Origin: Devosia sp.
GTDB lineage: Bacteria > Pseudomonadota > Alphaproteobacteria > Rhizobiales > Devosiaceae
Direction of reading: 5' to 3'
NCBI GenBank assembly: GCA_016713105.1
Contig: JADJPS010000018.1
Location: 620,001-684,000, forward strand
Length of the DNA: 64,000 nucleotides
Positions 8,584 through 16,885 of the stretch are shown here, piece after piece. A model generated the notes under the pieces. That model did not search any database. It saw only the letters and a list, made by a program, of their open reading frames with translations, and was not told where the DNA came from. The position numbers and the translations under genes are program-made. Each line of letters begins with the position of its first letter. Within the stretch, counting starts at the first letter, position 1.

Positions 8584-10419
8584 TCAGGCCCGGCGGCGGG
8601 CCTGCCATTCGGCGTCGAACGCAACGGCGCGATTGCGGCCGTCGGCCTTGGCGCGATAGAGCGCGGCGTCGGCCAGTTCCACCGCGACATCCAGCGATTC
8701 GCCGGCGTCCATTTCACTGGCCCCGATGCTTACGGTGATCGCAACCTGCCGGCCCTCGCCGATTTCCACCGGCCGCGAGGCCAGCGCCACCCGGATCGCC
8801 TCGGCCACCGCGCCGAGTTCGAGCTCGCCGATGCCGTTGACCAGCAGGATGAACTCGTCGCCACCCCAGCGGCCACAGGCATCGGCCTGACGCACCATCC
8901 CCGAGAGCCGCCTGGCCGTCTCCGCCACCACCATGTCGCCGGCCCGGTGGCCGAACAGGTCGTTGACGGCCTTGAACGCATCGATATCGATGAGCAGCAG
9001 CGCCAGCCGCGACCGACCGGACGAACTGATGCGATCGTAGGCCTCGGCAAAGCCGCGGCGATTCGGAATGCCGGTCAGCTGGTCGCGATAGGCCAGCTGG
9101 CGCAACTCGTCGGTGCGTTCCTCGACCATGTGTTCGAGCATCTTGGTGTTGTCGCTCACCGCATCGGCCATGGCGGCGAAGCTGCGCGACAGCCGGCCGA
9201 TCTCGTCATGGCCCGCGTCGATCGGCGCCGGGGCGAACTTGCCGCCGTTGACGGCGCGAAAGCCGGCTTCGACCCGCGCCAGCCGATCGAGCACGCTGCG
9301 CTTGAAGACCAGCCCGATGATGGCTGCGAGCGCCACCATGATGGCGCCGAGCAGCAGGCCGATCGGCAGGAACAGGCTGCGGTCGATGACCTTGTCGACG
9401 TCCATCACCGTGACATTGTACCAGCCGAGCCGGTCGAGATAGCCGACGCCCACCAGCACCTCGTGTCCACCCATGTGCATGAACCGGCTCTCGACCCTGA
9501 CCTCGCTGGAGGTGACGCGGTCGAGCATGGCCTGCATCTGGGCGCGATCCTGCGGGCGATCGATGAGCGCGAAGATCGTCTTCTTGTTGGCGAGGTCCTT
9601 GGTGATCGAATGAAAGTCGACGAGGCTGGCGTCCCGATGCGCCTGGACCGCCCCGGCGCGATCGACGAACATCGCGGTCACGCCGGTCTGCGGGATGTCG
9701 ACGACCTCCTGAACGAACTGGCTGAGGTCGAGCCCGGAGCCGAGCACGCCGAGGACCTTGCCGGCATCGGCGATGATGCAGTTGATCCACACCTTGGTCA
9801 CGGCCAGCACATCGTCGTGGTCGACGTTGAGATGGCAGCCCTCGCCCAGCGCCGCGGTCTTGAAGTACCAGGCGTCGCGCGGGTTGTCGGGGTTCAGGCT
9901 GTGGCTGAGCTGCCGGCCGGCATAGCCGTTGGCGGCATCGTTGAAGTAGTAGTTCCGCGAGGCATCGATGACGAAGAAATAGGATCGGTCGGCGAAGGCC
10001 TGCCGGTAGTGCTCGAGTTCGGCGAGGCCGCGGGCCCAGCGCTCGGCATTGCCCTCATTCTTCGCCCATTCCCGTATGGCGGTCGAGCGCGCCAGGGTCT
10101 CGGCGAGCTTGACCTCCTGCATCAGGGCCCCGAGACCGCGATAGCGGTCGAACAGGATCTGCTTTTCGGCGAACAGCGTGCCGAGCTTGACCACCGTGGT
10201 GTTGACGATGGCGGTGAAGCAGAAATAGGCCGGCACGGCGAGGGCGACGAAGCCACAAAGGACGAGCAGCAGGATGCGCGTCCTCAGGCTGGAGGCCAGC
10301 GCGCTCCTGATGTTGCCAAGTGCCACTTTCGATCCGGACCGCTGCGCCGACCCGACTCCCGTTTTCCACCCGGACACTAGCGCCCGAGGAGTAAACGGAA
10401 GCCTAAGTGAGGGCTGCAA
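8584..10419 (-). CDS. Membrane diguanylate cyclase with periplasmic Cache-type sensor, HAMP and GGDEF domains
   Basis: 611 residues. A membrane helix at about 48-70 is followed by a large periplasmic sensor of Cache type (about 75-340), a second membrane helix (about 345-370), a HAMP region with NGGKFAPAP and DEIGRLSRSF, a short coiled coil, and a GGDEF domain (about 440-600). The active-site motif GGDEF is intact near residue 520. An RQAD sequence five residues before it fits the RxxD inhibitory site, so product feedback is likely. It makes the second messenger c-di-GMP from GTP, controlling motility versus attachment. The ligand of the sensor is unknown. It is monocistronic. Confidence 0.93.
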   Translation of the reverse strand: MQPSLRLPFTPRALVSGWKTGVGSAQRSGSKVALGNIRSALASSLRTRILLLVLCGFVALAVPAYFCFTAIVNTTVVKLGTLFAEKQILFDRYRGLGALMQEVKLAETLARSTAIREWAKNEGNAERWARGLAELEHYRQAFADRSYFFVIDASRNYYFNDAANGYAGRQLSHSLNPDNPRDAWYFKTAALGEGCHLNVDHDDVLAVTKVWINCIIADAGKVLGVLGSGLDLSQFVQEVVDIPQTGVTAMFVDRAGAVQAHRDASLVDFHSITKDLANKKTIFALIDRPQDRAQMQAMLDRVTSSEVRVESRFMHMGGHEVLVGVGYLDRLGWYNVTVMDVDKVIDRSLFLPIGLLLGAIMVALAAIIGLVFKRSVLDRLARVEAGFRAVNGGKFAPAPIDAGHDEIGRLSRSFAAMADAVSDNTKMLEHMVEERTDELRQLAYRDQLTGIPNRRGFAEAYDRISSSGRSRLALLLIDIDAFKAVNDLFGHRAGDMVVAETARRLSGMVRQADACGRWGGDEFILLVNGIGELELGAVAEAIRVALASRPVEIGEGRQVAITVSIGASEMDAGESLDVAVELADAALYRAKADGRNRAVAFDAEWQARRRA

Positions 10420-10463
10420 AGTCGTCGCCGAAGCTCGCCGGCGTGCGACTTAACTTCCTGATC

Positions 10464-11066
10464 TTACTGTAAAAATTCTTGCGCCGCGAGCAGCTCGGCG
10501 CGTCGGATCTCGTGCCCGCCATCATGCCAGACGAGGCGGACCTCGGCGCCGTTGGCGGTGAAGTAGTCGGCCAGCCGCTGCGCATTGTCGGCGGGCACGA
10601 TGGGGTCGTGCCGAACGGCGGTAATGAGGACGCGGCGGCCGGCAAGGTCGGGCTGCGGCTGCGGCTCGAACGGAATCAACGGGTGCATCAGAACTGCGGC
10701 ATCGAAGCTGGCAGGCGCCGCGAACAGCACCGAGGCAATGATGTTGGCGCCGTTCGAATAGCCCAGCGCCAGCCGCCGGCCGGCCGGTGCCGCGGCGGCA
10801 ACGAAGGCCGCGACCTTGGACGTCGCGCGTGTGAGGTCGGCCATGTCGTAGCGCCCTTCGGCGAGACGCCTGAAATAGCGCAGCGCTCCGCCCTCCGAGA
10901 CATCGCCCCGGATGCCGATGCGGCGCGCTCCGGGCCTGAGTTCGGACGCCAGCTCGACGAACTGGTTTTCGTCGCCCCCCGTGCCGTGGAACAGGAAGAG
11001 GGCCGGCGCGTCCGGGGAGGCGCCGGGCAGGTCGGTGGTGACATAGGTGTCGCTCGCAATGGTCAT
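10464..11066 (-). CDS. Serine esterase / phospholipase-carboxylesterase family (alpha/beta hydrolase)
   Basis: 200 residues. The oxyanion-hole segment FLFHGTGGDE appears early, the nucleophile elbow reads GYSNGAN (Ser near residue 103), and the later RHDPIVP and WHDGGHE segments supply the Asp and His. The ATG at 11066 overlaps the stop of the upstream VOC dioxygenase gene (TGATG), so the two are cotranslated. The same gene pair occurs in MhqO/MhqD-type quinone or aromatic stress operons, where the hydrolase is thought to act on the ring-opened product. The exact substrate is not known. Confidence 0.88.
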   Translation of the reverse strand: MTIASDTYVTTDLPGASPDAPALFLFHGTGGDENQFVELASELRPGARRIGIRGDVSEGGALRYFRRLAEGRYDMADLTRATSKVAAFVAAAAPAGRRLALGYSNGANIIASVLFAAPASFDAAVLMHPLIPFEPQPQPDLAGRRVLITAVRHDPIVPADNAQRLADYFTANGAEVRLVWHDGGHEIRRAELLAAQEFLQ

Positions 11067-12016
11067 CACGCCGCCTCCCCGCTGACGTCGAGCGGCTGCA
11101 GCGTCCGCTCGAGGGTTGCCCTGAGGTGCTCGTGCTGCCGCGGCAGCCTGAGCGTCTCGCCCAGATGCCGGCTGTCCTCGTCACGATCGAAGCCGGGTTC
11201 GTTGGTCGCGATCTCGAACAGCACGCCGCCGGGCGTGCGGAAGTAGATGGCCCAGAAATAGTCGCGGTCGATCACCGGCGTCACCTGGTAGCCGGTATCG
11301 AGCAGCGCCGCGCGCACCGCGAGTTGCGCCGCCCGGTCCGCGACCGCAAAGGCGATGTGGTGCACCGAGCCGGCACCCGCAAGATCGGCGCGCCCGACCT
11401 CGGGCAGGACCTCGATGTCGATTAGGTCGGCGCCGTTGCCCTCCGGGCGCACCAGCCGCCGGACCCCGCCGGCACGCGCCGCCGCGTCGTAGCCCATGAA
11501 GCGCAGCAGTTCCTCGCTGGCCCCGCCATCGCGCACGCGCAACGACGCGGAGTGGACGCCGCGGATCGCCTCGGCCTCGCCGACGCCATTGCCGACCCAG
11601 GGGGTACGGGCATCGTCCTCGACCTCGACCAGCGCCAGCGCGTCACCCTCCGGCGCGCGGAAGCCGAGCCGTGTCTCGCCGAAGCTCTCCGTCACCTCGA
11701 GATCGCCGACCCGCGCGGCAGCCAGGCGCTGCTGCCAGTAGCCGAGCGATCCCCTGGGGACCGCAAAGGCGGTGGTTCCGACCTCGCCGGTGCCGGGCCG
11801 GCCGCGGGCGATGTGGGGGAACGGGAAGTGCGTCATGATCGTCCCCGGCGAGCCGGCGGCGTCGCCGTAATAGAGATGGTAGACGCTGGGCTCGTCGAAG
11901 TTCACCGTCTGCTTGACCCGGCGCAACCCCAGCACGCGGGTGAAGAAATCGTTGTTGAGCGCCGCATCGCGCGCCATGGCGGTAACGTGATGCAGTCCCT
12001 TGATCTGGGTGAGCAT
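11066..12016 (-). CDS. Ring-cleaving dioxygenase, VOC superfamily (MhqO/LinE-like)
   Basis: 316 residues with two VOC (glyoxalase/extradiol) repeats: the first opens GLHHVTAMARDA, the second starts near residue 140 with GVHSASLRVRD. Candidate metal ligands are His8 or His9, the His in SVHHIAFAV, and the Glu in GVLFEIAT. The ATG at 12016 is selected for its GGAGAC ribosome site and the family start; the longer frame upstream has no support. Family members open catechol- or hydroquinone-type rings with oxygen. The upstream region contains an inverted repeat, TCGAT-AAT-ATCGA (12108-12120), a plausible operator for a MarR-like quinone-responsive regulator that is not encoded nearby. Confidence 0.88.
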   Translation of the reverse strand: MLTQIKGLHHVTAMARDAALNNDFFTRVLGLRRVKQTVNFDEPSVYHLYYGDAAGSPGTIMTHFPFPHIARGRPGTGEVGTTAFAVPRGSLGYWQQRLAAARVGDLEVTESFGETRLGFRAPEGDALALVEVEDDARTPWVGNGVGEAEAIRGVHSASLRVRDGGASEELLRFMGYDAAARAGGVRRLVRPEGNGADLIDIEVLPEVGRADLAGAGSVHHIAFAVADRAAQLAVRAALLDTGYQVTPVIDRDYFWAIYFRTPGGVLFEIATNEPGFDRDEDSRHLGETLRLPRQHEHLRATLERTLQPLDVSGEAA

Positions 12017-12120
12017 GGCTTGTGTCTCCAGGCGGCCCCGGCCGCGTTCTGGACCAGATATAGGCATTCAGGGACACTACAAAAGCTGGTCGTCCAGTAC
12101 GGTTCGTTCGATAATATCGA

Positions 12121-12885
12121 TCAATCTCTAGACGGAGTCGCGAAGGCAAGTGTCGGCAGCGTCGGTCCGCCCGGCCGGTACTCGAGCCCGACAAACCCGG
12201 AATAGCCTTGCCTCGCGAGCCACCCGAGCCGCTCGGCATGGTCCAGGCCACCGCTCCCCGGCGCCCCGCGGCCGGGCGCATCGGCAAGGTGCACATGCGC
12301 CAACCGGTCGACCCGCCCGGCCAGCACCTCTTCGGTCGACTCGCCCATCACGGCGGAATGGTAGATGTCGTAGAGCAGCCCGATCTCGGGCCGGCCGACC
12401 TCGTCGACGATGTCGAGACCCTCGATCGTCGAGGTGAGATAGTAGCCGGGGTGGTCGACCCGGTCGTTGAGAGGCTCGAGCGCCAGCACGACACCGGAGC
12501 CATCGAGCAGCGCCGCAGCCTCCTTCAGGACCCTGACGATCGCGGCGTGCTGGGCGGCCCGGGCGACGCCCGGCCGATGGTCGCCGGCCTGCGCAATCAG
12601 CATCGATGCGCCCAGCTCCCGGGCGGCCGCCAGCGATGTCCGGACGCCCTCGAGAAATCCCGCGTACGCCTCCGGATCGCCGAGTGGAGCGATCGGCTCG
12701 CACAGCAGGCCGGCCAGCGGCATGCCGGTCTCCTCAAGAGCTGCGCGGATGGCGGCGAGGTCCTTGCCGGAGTGGCGCCAGAACTCGACTGCATCGAGCC
12801 CGGCGGCCTTCGCCAGCCGGATGCGGTCGGCGAACGCTTCTGCCTCGGCGGCGAACAACCATTCGATACAGGCCGAGTAGCGCAT
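12121..12885 (-). CDS. TIM-barrel sugar isomerase/epimerase, hydroxypyruvate isomerase-like (AP endonuclease 2 fold)
   Basis: 254 residues. It starts MRYSACIEWLFA, contains GLDAVEFWRH, the Glu-bearing ALEPLND motif near residue 145, LLYDIYHSAVM with the metal-binding Asp/His pair, and the C-terminal FVGLEYRPGG; these match hydroxypyruvate isomerase (Hyi) and related sugar epimerases. It should interconvert hydroxypyruvate/tartronate semialdehyde or a ketose. Start 12885 lies two bases after the pncB stop, so the genes probably share a message, although no functional link with NAD synthesis is evident. Confidence 0.85.
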   Translation of the reverse strand: MRYSACIEWLFAAEAEAFADRIRLAKAAGLDAVEFWRHSGKDLAAIRAALEETGMPLAGLLCEPIAPLGDPEAYAGFLEGVRTSLAAARELGASMLIAQAGDHRPGVARAAQHAAIVRVLKEAAALLDGSGVVLALEPLNDRVDHPGYYLTSTIEGLDIVDEVGRPEIGLLYDIYHSAVMGESTEEVLAGRVDRLAHVHLADAPGRGAPGSGGLDHAERLGWLARQGYSGFVGLEYRPGGPTLPTLAFATPSRD

Positions 12886-12887
12886 GA

Positions 12888-14192
12888 CTACACCGTCACC
12901 GCGTGCGCGACGCGGCCCTTGTCGCCGAAGATGCGCAGGTAGCGGGCGATTTCCGCCGGCTCGCCGGTGGCCTTCTCGGGGTTGTCGGAGAGCTTGACCG
13001 CCGGCCGGCCGTCGGCGCTCGAGACCTTGCAGACCAGGGAGATCGGGTCGAGCTGCGGGTTGGGCCAGGGCGAGCAGCCGGCGAAGTCGTTGGTGAGGTT
13101 GGTCCCCCAGCCGAAGGCCATGCGGACCCGGCCATTGAAGTGATGGTAGGCCTCCTCGATCATGTCGACGTCGAGCCCGTCGGAGAAGATCAGCAGCTTG
13201 TCGCGCGGATCGCGGCCGCGCTCCCGCCACCACTCGATGATGCGTTCTCCGCCCTCGATCGCCGGGGCGCTGTCGGGGCGGACGCCGGTCCAGTCCGCCA
13301 CCCAGTCGGGCGCATCGCGCAGGAACGCCGCAGTGCCGAAGGCGTCGGGGAGAACGATCAGCAGGTTCCCGCCATAATAGCTCTCCCAGTCCTCGAGCAC
13401 CTGATAGGGCGCGGCGCGCATCGCCGCCTCGCTGGGCGCGATGGCCGCGAGCACCATGGGCAGTTCGTGCGCGTTGGTGCCCAGCGCCTCGAGGTCGGTG
13501 TCCATGGCGAGCAGCACGTTCGAGGTACCCGTGAGGTTGCTGCCGAGACCCTCCTTGAGCGCCTCGACGCACCAGCGCTGCCACAGGAAAGAATGCCGCC
13601 GCCGGGTGCCGAAATCGGAGATGCGCAGTTCGGGCAGCAGCTTCAGCCGTTCCACCTTCTCCCACATCTTGGCCTTGGCCCGGGCATAGACGACATCGAG
13701 CGCGAACGGACCATAGTCCCTGAGGGCCGCCCGGCTGCGCAGTTCGTTGATGATGGCGAGGGCCGGGATCTCCCACATGGTGGTTTCGAGCCACGGCCCC
13801 TCGAACGTGAGCTCGAACTGGCCATTGCGCTGTTCCAGCCGGTACTCGGGCAGGCGGAAGTCCTCGAGCCAGCGCAGGAACTCTGGAGAGAATATCTGCC
13901 GCGAGCCGTAGAAGCTGTTGCCCGCCAGCCAGATCATCTCCTTCTTGGAGAAGCGCAGCGAGCGCGCGTGATCGAGCTGGGCGCGCAGCTCGCCTTCATC
14001 GATTTCGTCGGCAAGCCGCACCGACCGCTTGCGGTTGATCAGCGAGAAGGTCACCTGCACCTTCGGGTAGAGCCCCCAGATCATCTGCAGCATCAACAGC
14101 TTGTAGAAATCGGTGTCGAGCAGGCTGCGGACGATCGGGTCCAGCTTCCAGGTGTGGTTGTAGACACGCCGGGCGATGTCGGTCTTGGGCAT
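12888..14192 (-). CDS. pncB: Nicotinate phosphoribosyltransferase
   Basis: 434 residues, the normal length for PncB of this group. The family start (SLLDTDFYKLLMLQ at about residue 25), the central TSNVLLAMDTDLEALGTNAHE, and the C-terminal LLIFSDGLDVD and GWGTNLTND motifs are all present. The enzyme condenses nicotinate with PRPP (with ATP) to give NaMN in the NAD salvage (Preiss-Handler) pathway in the cytosol. ATG 14192 is chosen because it follows a GGAGGAAGG ribosome site; the longer upstream frame is not needed. It shares a divergent promoter region with the membrane protein at 14404. Confidence 0.95.
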   Translation of the reverse strand: MPKTDIARRVYNHTWKLDPIVRSLLDTDFYKLLMLQMIWGLYPKVQVTFSLINRKRSVRLADEIDEGELRAQLDHARSLRFSKKEMIWLAGNSFYGSRQIFSPEFLRWLEDFRLPEYRLEQRNGQFELTFEGPWLETTMWEIPALAIINELRSRAALRDYGPFALDVVYARAKAKMWEKVERLKLLPELRISDFGTRRRHSFLWQRWCVEALKEGLGSNLTGTSNVLLAMDTDLEALGTNAHELPMVLAAIAPSEAAMRAAPYQVLEDWESYYGGNLLIVLPDAFGTAAFLRDAPDWVADWTGVRPDSAPAIEGGERIIEWWRERGRDPRDKLLIFSDGLDVDMIEEAYHHFNGRVRMAFGWGTNLTNDFAGCSPWPNPQLDPISLVCKVSSADGRPAVKLSDNPEKATGEPAEIARYLRIFGDKGRVAHAVTV

Positions 14193-14403
14193 CGGGGCCT
14201 TCCTCCACGCGCTGAGCCTGTTCGTAGGCGGATCGGCTGCAAAAATAAAGCACGCATCGGTACTGACCGATGGAGTGCCCGCAAACCCTTCCTTCACCCG
14301 CCCGCGCTATCGAGGGGTGAAACGCGATCAGCCAAGTGCGGGGGCTCGCCCGGCAAGCGATGACGATGGCCATGAGTTCGAACGCCGTTCCGGCTGGCTC
14401 GAC

Positions 14404-15954
14404 ATGAACGACCGGGCCATGCACACGCTGGGCTGGTGGTTCTTCCGCGCCGCGCCGTGGGGCTGGCCACCGGGCGCCAGCCCGGACTACGGCATCGAGA
14501 TCGCCAATTCGATCGCCCTCGTCGACGGCCTGCCGCTGTTCGCCATTCCGTTCAAGCTGTTGCGGGACTGGCTGCCGGAGTACTTCCAGTACTGGGGCTG
14601 GTGGCACCTGCTTTCGTTCGTGCTGCAGGCGGTCTTTGCGGTGCTGATCGCCCACGAGTTGCGGCTGAGCCGCATCCTGGCGCTGGTGGCGGCGCTGTTC
14701 TGCGTCTTCCAGCCGGCCTTCCTCGCCCGACTCGACGTGCATCTGGCGCTCTCCGGCCATTGGGTGATCCTGGCCGCCGTCTGGCTGTACGTGAAGGCCA
14801 CCCCGCCACCGCGCTGGGCCTGGCCGCTGCTGCTCGCCACCGTCTCGGCGATCCACGGCTACCTGCTGGTGATGGTGTTTGCCACCTGGGGCGCGGCGCT
14901 GCTGCAAAGGCTCTGGCTGCGCCGGCTTTCGCTGCTCTCTGCCGGCATCGAGACCATCGCCAGCGCGGGGCTCATCGCGGCGGTGCTGTGGGCCTGCGGT
15001 ATCTTCATGGTCGGCTCGGTCGAAAGCTACGATTTCGGGCGATGGCGGATGAACCTGCTCGGCCCGATCAACCCGGATTTCTGGTCGGTAGTCCTGCCGC
15101 AGGTCGAGACCAACATCGACGAATGGGAGGGCGCCAACTACCTGGGCATCGGCATCTTCGCCCTGATCGGGCTGGGTCTGCTCGGTCCGGGCCTGCGGCA
15201 CCTGGGGCGGCTCGCGACGCCGCGCTACCTGCCGATCGTCCTGGTTGCCGGAGCGATGGCGGTATTCGCCCTCAGCAACCGGGTCGCCTTCGGCACGATC
15301 GAATTGTTCGAGATAGCGCTGCCCGAGCAGCTCGAGAAGTTCCTCTCGACCTTCCGCAGCACCGGCCGGTTCTTCTGGCCGCTGGGCTATCTGATCATCT
15401 TCGGCACGCTTGTCATCGTCTCCAAGCGTTTCGCGCCGCGCTGGGCGATGATTCTGGCCCTGCTCCTCGTCTTCGTCCAGATCTACGACGAGCAGCGCGG
15501 CTGGCGCGGCGCCCATATCGGGGAGGATCGCACCGGCCCGAGCTTCCGCACGCCGCTCGCCAGCCCCGCCTGGGCGGCGCTGGCGCCGCACTACCTGAGG
15601 GTGCGCGGACTGCCGGCCCGCAACGATGTGCCCGGCTGGCGCGACCTCACCTGGTTCGCCATGCAGCATGGGCTGGCGAGCGCCGCCGTCTACCTGGGCC
15701 GCACCGATCCCGTGACCGAGCGATACTGGCTCGAGCAGGGCCGCGCTGCGATGCGGTCGGGCGAACTCGACACCGGCGCCATCTATTCGGTGACCCAGGA
15801 CGTGGCCGAGATTCTCGTCCCCAGCCTCCGCCCCGAGGATCTGCTCGCCCACATCGACGGTCACATCATTTTCGCCCGCAACGGCAAGGCACACCTCGCG
15901 GCGGCCGGCATCACGCTCGAGCCCTACCGGGGTCCGCGCGCGACAGCGCGATAG
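14404..15954 (+). CDS. DUF6311-like polytopic membrane protein, N-terminus possibly missing
   Basis: About 516 residues with ten or so membrane spans and a soluble C-terminal domain (from about residue 370). The stretch with RAMHTLGWWFFR, WPPGASPDYG and NSIALVDGLPLFAIPFK matches the region just after the first helix in DUF6311 proteins, which resemble YfhO-type glycosyl-transfer or envelope proteins. Relatives normally have an extra membrane helix before this point. Here the preceding in-frame residues, towards the divergent pncB promoter, are polar with no hydrophobic run. The start is therefore uncertain and the gene may be 5'-truncated. It converges with the ugd/epimerase pair, suggesting envelope polysaccharide work. 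The biochemical function is unknown. Confidence 0.6.
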   Translation: MNDRAMHTLGWWFFRAAPWGWPPGASPDYGIEIANSIALVDGLPLFAIPFKLLRDWLPEYFQYWGWWHLLSFVLQAVFAVLIAHELRLSRILALVAALFCVFQPAFLARLDVHLALSGHWVILAAVWLYVKATPPPRWAWPLLLATVSAIHGYLLVMVFATWGAALLQRLWLRRLSLLSAGIETIASAGLIAAVLWACGIFMVGSVESYDFGRWRMNLLGPINPDFWSVVLPQVETNIDEWEGANYLGIGIFALIGLGLLGPGLRHLGRLATPRYLPIVLVAGAMAVFALSNRVAFGTIELFEIALPEQLEKFLSTFRSTGRFFWPLGYLIIFGTLVIVSKRFAPRWAMILALLLVFVQIYDEQRGWRGAHIGEDRTGPSFRTPLASPAWAALAPHYLRVRGLPARNDVPGWRDLTWFAMQHGLASAAVYLGRTDPVTERYWLEQGRAAMRSGELDTGAIYSVTQDVAEILVPSLRPEDLLAHIDGHIIFARNGKAHLAAAGITLEPYRGPRATAR

Positions 15955-15988
15955 TGGGCCGGTGGCACCCGACGCCGCAAGCCGGGCA

Positions 15989-16885
15989 CTATGGTGACGA
16001 CCGTCTCCGATCGAGGTAGTCCCCGACGGTCTGCGCGATGCCGGCCTCGAACCCAAGAGGCGGCGACCATCCGAGCCGCAGGCGGGCCTTCGAGACATCG
16101 AGCACCAGATCGTGCAGCAGGCGGTCGGCTATGCTGCCGCGTCCCGCGGCCCGCAGCAGCCCGTCGAGCCAGGACGGCGGAAACGCCCACTGCCGGTCGG
16201 GCCGCCCCATGGCGGCCGCCAGCGCCCCGAGAAGCCGGCGCGTCGAAACCACATCCTCGTCGGCGACATTGAAGACCTCGCCGGACGCGGCCGGATGCTC
16301 GGCGGCCAACACCAGGAAGTGCGCGAGACTGGCGGCCGAAATCAGCGAGCGCCTGTTCTCGACCCGCGCCAGAGGCAGCGGCCAGCCGCGCTCGACGGCG
16401 CGCAGCAGCATCGCGAAGTTGCGCTTGACGCCTGGCCCGTGCACCAGCGGTACCCGGACGATGGTGAGGGCCGCTCCGAGGATCTCGCGCAGCCGGACCT
16501 CCGCCGCCAGCTTGCCCTCGGCATAGGCGCCAACCGGCTTCGGCCGATCCGTCTCGACACAGGCATGTCCCGTCGGGCTGGTCTCGCCATAGACCTTGGC
16601 CGTCGACACAAAGACCAGACGGCGCAGGCCGACCTGCCTGGCCTGCAGGGCGAGGCTCTCGGTCAGGGCCAGCGTCGCTGCCTGCTCGGCCGCATCGCCG
16701 GATGGACGGGCCAGCAGGTGCACAAGCGCATCGCCGCCCTCGAGCACGGGGCGCCAGCCGGTCGTGACATCGGCCCCGGGCAGCTGCCGGAACGGCCTGC
16801 CGGTGCCGGCCAGGTACCGGCAGAGGTTGGTGCCGACGAACCCGGCCGCGCCGGAGACGATCAGCGGGCCCGGCCCCTGCCCCAT
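15989..16885 (-). CDS. NAD-dependent epimerase/dehydratase (extended SDR), UDP-sugar type
   Basis: 298 residues. The Rossmann nucleotide motif GAAGFVGTNL is at the N-terminus. The catalytic tetrad region reads VFVSTAKVYGET; an AYAEGKLAAE segment follows, in which the expected Tyr-x-x-x-Lys is present as YAEGK. It overlaps the ugd stop by ATGA and is therefore cotranslated with it. A UDP-glucuronate epimerase or decarboxylase would fit biochemically next to UDP-glucose dehydrogenase, but the sequence is divergent and the substrate is inferred from context only. Confidence 0.82.
   Translation of the reverse strand: MGQGPGPLIVSGAAGFVGTNLCRYLAGTGRPFRQLPGADVTTGWRPVLEGGDALVHLLARPSGDAAEQAATLALTESLALQARQVGLRRLVFVSTAKVYGETSPTGHACVETDRPKPVGAYAEGKLAAEVRLREILGAALTIVRVPLVHGPGVKRNFAMLLRAVERGWPLPLARVENRRSLISAASLAHFLVLAAEHPAASGEVFNVADEDVVSTRRLLGALAAAMGRPDRQWAFPPSWLDGLLRAAGRGSIADRLLHDLVLDVSKARLRLGWSPPLGFEAGIAQTVGDYLDRRRSSP

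Noticed and set aside
8368..10380. A 670-codon open frame on the plus strand opposite the diguanylate cyclase, and similar long antisense frames at 22148-24151, 42820-45237 and 53373-55439
   Set aside because: They are antisense to well-recognised or better-supported genes, are full of Arg, His and Gly as expected for complements of GC-rich codons, and contain no domain pattern.
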